Made by a program: the position numbers and the translations under genes
Source: Apus apus
Taxonomy: Eukaryota; Chordata; Aves; Apodiformes; Apodidae
Assembly: GCF_020740795.1 (NCBI RefSeq)
Contig: NC_067294.1
Coordinates: 5,642,001-5,706,000, forward strand
DNA: 64,000 nucleotides
Direction: 5' to 3'
In this document: positions 57,465-64,000 of the stretch, piece by piece
Layout: every line of letters starts with the position of its first letter
Numbering within the stretch: the stretch's first letter is position 1
Notes under the pieces: model-generated
What the model was told of the DNA's origin: nothing
Seen by the model: the letters and a program-made list of their open reading frames with translations, nothing else
Database searches by the model: none

Positions 57465-57560
57465 CTTGGGCAGGGTCCCACCGGACGAGCGCTGGTGCCA
57501 CACGTCCCACAGGCTCTGGCAGCCCCGAAATTCCTTCTTCTCCTCCTCCACACTCTTTAT
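57465..57560 (-). other. PDGFRB: Candidate PDGFRB non-coding exon 1
   Basis: A consensus donor CCCAAG|GTAAGCCC on the minus strand ends the exon at 57465. Upstream of it come a GC-rich, ATG-poor leader and, at about 57551-57557, a GATAAAG TATA-like box. A 5' UTR exon far upstream of the ATG exon is known for mammalian PDGFRB. The 5' end is uncertain, and no transcript evidence is available. Confidence 0.45.
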
Positions 57561-57871
57561 CTGCTGCCTGCCGAGGCTGTCCCTGCCCTCCCAGCCTTCC
57601 CCGGCTGGCCAGGCTTTTCCACTTAAAGGAGAAAGAGAGGGAAGGGAAGAAACGAAGTGGAGGGGAGGAGGGGGGGGGAAATAATAATAACAAAAATCAA
57701 ATAAAAAAGGAGAGGCAAAGTTGTGCCAGGGCTGGGCTGCAGCCAAGCCCTCGCTCTGCTCTTCTAGTGCATCTCAGCAGCACCCTGGGCAGCCCCCAGC
57801 CCACCTGGGAGGGGATCCAGCTGCCTGGGCCCCGGTGTGGAGCAGAGCCCCGAGCAGAGGGATGTGCACGC

Positions 57872-57886
57872 GTGTGTGTGTGTGTG
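57872..57886. repeat. Short (GT)n microsatellite
   Basis: GTGTGTGTGTGTGTG directly before a plus-strand TATAAATA at 57891-57898. Confidence 0.85.
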
Positions 57887-58259
57887 CGTGTATAAATAAA
57901 AGAGACCTCGGGAGGAGGAGGAGGAGGGAGGCTGCCTCGCCAATGAGGAGCAGAGTCCCTCCGACTTCCTCCCTCCACCCTCTGCGGGGACCCTTCGCAG
58001 AGCAAAACTTTTGCTGCAAGCCCAGCAGACCAGAGCGGTGGGGGGAAAAAAAGACCAGAAATGAAAAAGGAGGAGAAGGCAAAGTGGCTGCAAGGAGAGG
58101 GGAGTTTTGCTGCAGGCTGCGGGTGAGGGGGACGGCGAGGGCCTGGCTCACGGGAAACAAAAGGAGCCCGAACCAGCCCAGCTCTCGCCTCCTTAAGCTG
58201 GAGGGAAGGAGCTGCTCTCTCCCTGTGTCTGCTTTCAATTCTGGCCTTTTCCCCTGATT

Positions 58260-58370
58260 TCTTTTTTTTGTTTTTCTTTTTTTACTTTCTTTCTTTCTTC
58301 CTCCCTACCCCCTTCCCATCAAGCCCCCCCCCCGTTTTCATTTTCTTTATTTATTTTTTTTTCCCCTTTC
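58260..58370. repeat. Long T/C-rich tract
   Basis: About 110 bp almost wholly of T and C on the plus strand, with runs of T and nine or more C near 58325. Polypurine on the minus strand. Confidence 0.8.
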
Positions 58371-58440
58371 TCAGGATATGAGGGGATGTTTAGAAAATCC
58401 GCTGCCCACGCCAGCAGCTGACTCATGTTTTTATTAAAGA

Positions 58441-61400
58441 GGGCCTGTACTGAACCAACTCTGAATATTCCCCCTGGACTCCTCCCCAGGCCGGGCTGTG
58501 CCAGCACTCTGCCTCCCACCCTGCTGACCCCAGGCCGCTCAGGGACCACCAACACACCCTCCCTGTCCTGTTTTATTTTTTCTCTTGGAAAAGGGGGGGG
58601 GGGGAAAAAAACTCTCATGCAACTGGGGTGCTGTGGCAGAGGGTGAGTTTTGTTGAGGACTTGGAGCCGTTTGGGCTGCCAAGAGACATGGAGCTGGGAG
58701 AGGTGGCAGGACTTTCCAGCTCAGCCATGCCATCATCTCAGATGTCCAGGACCCCTCCTGCCCTGTGGGGCGTGGAAGCCAACTGATGAACCTGCTTTAA
58801 ATTCTCTCCATACCTTGTTCAAATAACATTAATGAGAATCTCTTAATAGGCAAAATATCATTGTTTGTCTAAAAGGGGATATTTTTTGCAGTTTGTTTTG
58901 GCACTGTAACAAGGTGCAGAATCTCTCTGGATCAAAACTGTCTTTGGCCCAGTCAGTTCTTGCCACCATTTCCATCTTAGGGTGAGCTTTTGCCTGATCC
59001 AACCAAGAACAACTTCAAAAACACCCTGGTATCCTGGAAAAGGAGACTCCCCTGTAAAGATACCTTTCTGTCTTTCTCTTTTGTTTTTTAATTTCCAAGA
59101 ATGAAAAAGGCCTTCCCAGAAAGAGAGCACTGCTGAAATCTGTGTTCCCTGCTTGTTTGCAAGGAAGACTCATCCCTTCCTGCCTCACTCTGCCAGTGCC
59201 TACACAAGGGGCACAGCTAATGGTTCCCTGCCTGCATAAGCCCAAGAGATTGCTGCTTATTGCCCACTATCTCCATGTTTTCTTTGCATCCCTGGAACTG
59301 TGCTGGTCTCTTGTGCAGAAGAGGAGCCAGTGAGCGTGAGAGCAGCTCATATGGGGGGCAGGCAGCAGAGGGAACATGCTGTGCACATGGCTCTTCCTGA
59401 CACTTTTCCCAAGGGATGAAGATGTGCCTGACAGGTCCTTGTGTGGGGACATGGGGGCTGCTGGGAAAGAGCTCGTCAGAGTTATTTCCTGGCAGAGTTC
59501 CCCCCTCCAAGGACAGCATTGCTGCTCCCAGCAGTGGGAGAGGGAGAAACTCACTGGTATGATCCTGCTGGGCCTCTCACACCAGGAACAGGCTACCTGG
59601 GGTGAGCAAAAGGTGGAAAAGCTAGGATGGACCATGCTTGAGGGCACAGCATCCTGATTTCCATGTGGGATGTATTCCCCCTTTTTTCCCCATGCAAATG
59701 GATGACCCCAGTGCCCACTCCCTGGCTGGGAGCCGGGAAAACCTAGGCAAACAAAACCCTGTCCCAGGAGAAGTCTGCAAAGACCAGGGTTCATTGTTTT
59801 GGGAGGCTGGGAGAAGCCCTGGAGAGCCCACAGCATCCCGGCAAGCACACGGCGGGCGGCGCTGCGCGTCCTCAGGGAGCATCTAGGACCACGCACTGTG
59901 TTTGGAACAGCACGTTGGGGTTAGGACAGCTCCTGGGAAAGGCCAGCTCGGAGGAAGCACCGCAGCCGGAGGGACTCGTTTGTGTGAGCGTGTGGGCGGA
60001 GGGGAGCAGCTCAGCTACTTCTGCATCACCCCCTTTCGTTGCTCACCTCTATTTTTGGTGTCTGCACCCCCGTTTGTGGTGTTTACAGGGCTTAGTGATC
60101 CCCCCGGGGCTGGGACAGCTGCAGTGTGGGCTGCCAGAGCTGCTCCAGGCTGAGATTTCCAGCCTCAATCAGCATTGTCAACTGCTAATGGGGGCTTGGG
60201 GTCATGTAGTGGAGTCTGATGAGGACAGCAGCCACTGACGTAGGGGCACTCCAGGGTATTTGGACTGCTTTGGCATCACTTGGATCAAAGTAGTGCTCTG
60301 ACCTTCTGCTCCATGCCAGGCGGAGCTGGGATCATGGGGAAAAGCTCCTGATGCGGTGAAGGGACACCAGATCCAGGTGACTCAACATAATGGTGGGAAT
60401 GGCCATGCTGGAGTCTGCAACAGGCCCCATCTGCCAGCAGGTGAGAGGCAGGTAGGAAAGAAGAAGCAGACGTTGACCTTTCCCGCTTCTCCAAAGGTTT
60501 AACATGGGCCCGTTTGCCCCTGGCTTGGGCTCCTCCAACCCTCTATCAACTCCAAGTCAGCCCAGGAATTTCAGCCTCTCTCTGATGAGGTGTTGAGCCG
60601 CAGACCACACAAAAGGAGCAGCAGGTGCCAGGGAGCACAGCACCCATCTGGGCAGACCATCCAGCGCGGCAGCTGCCGGCACTTGCTCCTGCCCGGATCC
60701 CTAGAGCTCCTGGGCTCTAGAGAAAGCCGTCTGCAGACTTCATCCAGCCTTTTCCAGAGCTCTGCCCCAAACTTGGAAGGAACCGTTCCCCTGTACTTTG
60801 CCGGGGTGGCGCTAGGTGACAGCAGTGTCCAGGGAAGAAGGGGAGGCAGAAGGTGCTGGGCTCCTTCCACAGCGACCATGTGGCCAGGCACGAACATGCT
60901 GGGGAGCATCCCAGGACTGGGAAGCATCCTGCAGCACCCTGAGTGCCAGTCACAGCCCCCGCAGGGTGACAGTGGTGTCGGGAGGCAGCACACACCATAG
61001 GGTGCTGAGTCCCTACAGATGCTGGCTTGTCCCCTACACCCCCTGGGTTGGGGTGTCTGCAGGAGGCACTAGCCAGCAGCGGAGGATGCTAGCCCACTGC
61101 CTCTCCCCACCTCGGGGCCTGTCCAGCCCCATCCTACGCACTCTTCCTAACCCCACGACAGCCCTGGTACGGAAAGTGCTGGTGGAGCCGCGGGAGGCAG
61201 CGGGCGGCCCCGGGGTGAATGCTAATAGCCATGCCGGCCGGTCGCCCCAGACTTTCCCACACATCTGCAGCCACTTAATGTGGGAATCGTTAACCCTCTG
61301 CTTGCACAGCTCCTGAAACACAGGCAAAGGAGGAAAGCACGGCCAGGACACTCCCAGCCAGGCCCTGACTACCTTGGGGACCCTAAATCTCCCACCACCA

Positions 61401-64000
61401 GCCCTGCTCAGCAGCCAGGGGCTGCACAGCGAGCACCCAGCTCTGTGCTGGCGCAGGGGGAATCCCATCGGGGGCCCAGGGAGTGCCAGAAAGCAACGAG
61501 AGATGCCAGCCTGAGTCCCTGTCCCCAGTGCCCTCTGGAGGATAGTCACAAGATTTTTGTCATTTGCATTTTTCCAGGAAAGCTGGTCCAGATCCCAAAG
61601 AGTGACATCGAGCCCTGGGGAAGGGGAGAGGGGGGCTGTAGGGCAGTGCTGGCAGCACATGGATTTGGGCTGTCTAGATCCAGCACCCACCTCTCTGGGG
61701 ACCAGCTCTGTGAGGCCCTTGTCAGCTCGGGGAGACAAGTGCCAGCAGAGGTGAGGTTCAGGCATCTGGGAAAAGCTAAAGGGCACACAAGAATCTGCAG
61801 TGGAGCTGATGGAGCTGGGCCAGGGTGTTGCTCTCTGCAGGTAGGTTGTACCAATGTGACCTGACCCACTGAAACAATCTGCTCATGGTGGGGGTTCAGA
61901 GGACAAGGCAGGGCTTGGTTTCTCAGAGTCCGTGCCTTCACCATAGGAGGAGGAGGTGATGGGGTGGTGATCTCCTCTGCAAACCTGCTCCATCTGTGAT
62001 AGCTGGTAGCAGCCTAGTCCTGGAGACCTCCCAGGCCTCCCTTCCCCAGCCCTCCTGCTTCCAGGAGATGGCATCACTCGATCACAGATATCAGGTCCGA
62101 GCCCCAGGGAGCAGCACATGCCCTCTCCTCTGCATCTGCTTGGTTTCCACCAGGAATCTCAGGTCTGGAGTACTAAAAGGAGCTCTCCAGGCTGGGTTTG
62201 GTGCTGGGGATCTCTAGGATGGATGATGGAGGTACTGTCACCTCCTCTCATCCAGCTGTGGACCCCTGAGGGCTCTGGAAGCCCCTGACCAGCTCATCCA
62301 TGGGACCCCAGTGTGGGCATCCTGAGGCACTGAGGGTTCCCAGCAGCACCCTTCAGCCCAAGTCAAGCATCTGGGATGCTCCTGGGGAAGCCCATGGAGG
62401 GGAGTCCCGTGGAGGACTCCTCACCTGACTCTTCCCCAGCATAAACTTTGCCAACCATAATCCTCACCAGCAACAAAACAGGCTAAAGAGAAGGAAAAGA
62501 GGGAAGTGCTCATGGGTGCATCTTTATGGCCCAATTGCCTTTCTCTGCTCCTTCACCTCATGCCAAGGGACGTCATGGCACGGCTGCTAGAGGCACCTGG
62601 TGATGCTGCACCCGCCCAAGCCCTTCACCAGCTGCAGGAGGTGCTGGGTACTGCCCCGGGATCCCTGGACACCCCAGTCCCCAGGAGCTGCCTGAGCTCT
62701 TGGCCTCAGCTTCATGAGCTGGGAAAAGGGCAAAGGGGGGCCCAGGCTGCCCATCAGTGAAACAACCAGTAGCAGGAATAACCCCAGAATCCCCTGTCCT
62801 TGAAATGCAACCACGTCTGGGGTGGGACCCAGCAGCCACCTGTGTCCCTCTGCACCCCCCACCATCTGCTCAGGAGGGGATTTTCTTCTTTTTTCCCCCA
62901 CTCCCTGAACCAGTGCTTCTTTGTTGGTGGGATGAGGAGGAAGAAGAAGGCCTTGGCTCTCTTATTTAAACAAAGCTGTGGCTGTGCTGAGATCTTGGGG
63001 GAAAAAACAAAAACAAAAACAAACACAGGATGGATGGGGCTGTGTGGTGCAGAAATCAAACTGCTCTGTGGTGTGAGCTGGGATTGCCACTGGCTGGGAC
63101 GGCCATGACAGTCACCTTTGTCACCAGGGAGGGAGCCAGGACAAGGCTGGGCGAGGGGATGGGAATGCTGGGGACACAGGGAGGTTGCTGCAAATCACTC
63201 ACCTCTCATGGTACCTCTGGCCATGCTGGGTCTCTGGAGGCAGAGCTGGGTTGATGCCAGCTCTGGGGGTACTTTCCATTGCTGGGGTTTTACTCTGCTC
63301 CCTTTTTGCAAACCAGATTCCTTCCTTCTTATTGTTATGATCACATCTTGGCTCCCACCTCCATGCAAGGAATGGGTGTGGCACAGGGGCATCCATGTTA
63401 TGTTTTCATCCAGTTTTAGCCAGAATTCGTGGCTGGAGCAATGGGATTGCACCCAAGACTGACACTTGATAACACTGGTGGGAATGGCCACAGCCAGGAG
63501 GGCTGTGGGGGGAGTATGGCAGAGGTCTCACAAAGTCCACCTCAAGCAAACAGATGACAGCACTGCTGTGGGGGCTTGGGGACATGCCAGTCCCTCCAAG
63601 AACATGAGAGAGCTCAGGATGCCGTGGGAAGGGAGGGGGGGCTGGCGTGGCAGTGAGAAATGGTTGTGAATCAATTGCATTGAGCTCCCTGAGTCCTGGT
63701 TTTGTTACAATTTTCCTTTTAATATCAAGATGCTGTTTCTCACACTGGAAACACTCCCCAGGTTCATATCAGGAAAAAGGCTCTGAAAGTCTGTTTTTTC
63801 CCCTCCACCCAATTTCATTTTTAAATCTCTTTTTTTCCCTGGTGTTTTGTTTGTTGTTGTTTTTTCTCGTTTCTTATTGTAAAAATTCCAGGCTGCTTCT
63901 CTCCCAGGAGGAACATTTCCAGCAGAGGAAGGGGCTGGTGAAGACAAGAAGGGCAGAGGTGGCCTTGGGGAGGTGACAAAACGCCCACCCAGAGCCTCTG
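58441..64000. other. Upstream flank of PDGFRB, non-coding
   Basis: No supported exon. CDX1 is the expected next gene from human synteny, but no homeodomain sequence is visible, so it must begin beyond the window if synteny holds. Simple repeats: a G run near 58594-58605 and an (AAAAC)n stretch near 63003-63025. The segment 61190-61330 is a candidate regulatory island. Confidence 0.5.

Larger units (their letters stand above)
57560..58440 (-). promoter_or_regulatory. PDGFRB: Candidate PDGFRB promoter region
   Basis: Upstream of the candidate exon lie purine/pyrimidine-rich stretches, an inverted CCAAT box (GCCAATGAG on the plus strand, near 57938-57946; NF-Y is known to drive the mouse gene), a GT repeat at 57872-57886, and a palindromic AP-1 site TGACTCA at 58419-58425. 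The role is inferred from position and motifs. Confidence 0.35.

Noticed and set aside
56979-57746. 255-codon minus-strand ORF over the candidate PDGFRB exon 1
   Set aside because: Low-complexity GC-rich translation with no domain; the open frame is explained by base composition, and it runs through the strong donor at 57465.
57721-58257. 178-codon plus-strand ORF downstream of a TATA box
   Set aside because: Composition-driven; contains simple repeats and shows no known domain.
61034-61786. 250-codon minus-strand ORF
   Set aside because: No recognisable family and no consistent splice model. It may overlap a regulatory island but is not supported as coding.
58441-64000. Possible CDX1 exon
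   Set aside because: Expected by synteny, but no homeodomain-like sequence is visible on either strand.

Overview
The window is vertebrate nuclear DNA, almost certainly from a bird. CR1-type LINE copies carry the avian 3' end (terminal ATTCTGTGA-type octamers; the 'GGTTGGAAAAGACCTTTAAGATC'-like core, seen here in shorter pieces), introns are compact, and the two genes are spliced, with GT-AG introns throughout. Both genes lie on the minus strand, head to tail. They are the class III receptor tyrosine kinases PDGFRB (upstream, 30367-44310 for the coding part) and CSF1R (downstream, 2573-21564). This is the CSF1R-PDGFRB tandem pair known from human 5q32, where HMGXB3 lies beyond CSF1R and CDX1 beyond PDGFRB. 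Neither of those two neighbours shows coding sequence here.

Layout from low to high coordinate. 1-600 is AT-rich non-coding DNA, possibly the 3' end of a plus-strand neighbour. About 1380-2572 is the CSF1R 3' UTR with two AATAAA signals. 2573-21564 holds 21 coding exons of CSF1R; joined in phase they give 967 residues with a 5.2-kb first intron. About 21565-21790 is the CSF1R 5' UTR and likely promoter, with a 14-G run. About 21.8-25.3 kb is the spacer between the genes. About 25.3-30.4 kb is PDGFRB 3' flank or 3' UTR with several AATAAA signals. 30367-44310 holds 22 coding exons of PDGFRB, 1097 residues. 44328-57464 is the probable first intron, 13.1 kb, with a GC-rich minisatellite region, one CR1 copy and several AT-rich islands that look like conserved regulatory elements. 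About 57.47-57.56 kb is a candidate non-coding first exon. 57.6-64 kb is upstream DNA.

Both receptors appear intact: signal peptide, five Ig domains, one membrane segment, a juxtamembrane region, and a kinase domain split by a kinase insert. The exon model was built by hand. Every donor and acceptor is GT/AG, every phase matches, and neither joined CDS has an internal stop. Kinase exon sizes are identical in the two genes (105, 111, 119, 123, 112, 100 and 106 nt), the mark of an old tandem duplication. PDGFRB normally responds to PDGF-BB/DD in mesenchymal cells and pericytes, and CSF1R to CSF1 and IL34 in macrophages and microglia. The two proteins do not work in one pathway; they share ancestry and position.

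I see no prokaryotic features, CRISPR, tRNA or rRNA. No clearly new biological system was found. The most useful leads are the candidate PDGFRB first exon(s), the candidate regulatory islands in its first intron, the unusual CSF1R promoter repeat, and lineage-specific changes in the receptor tails.
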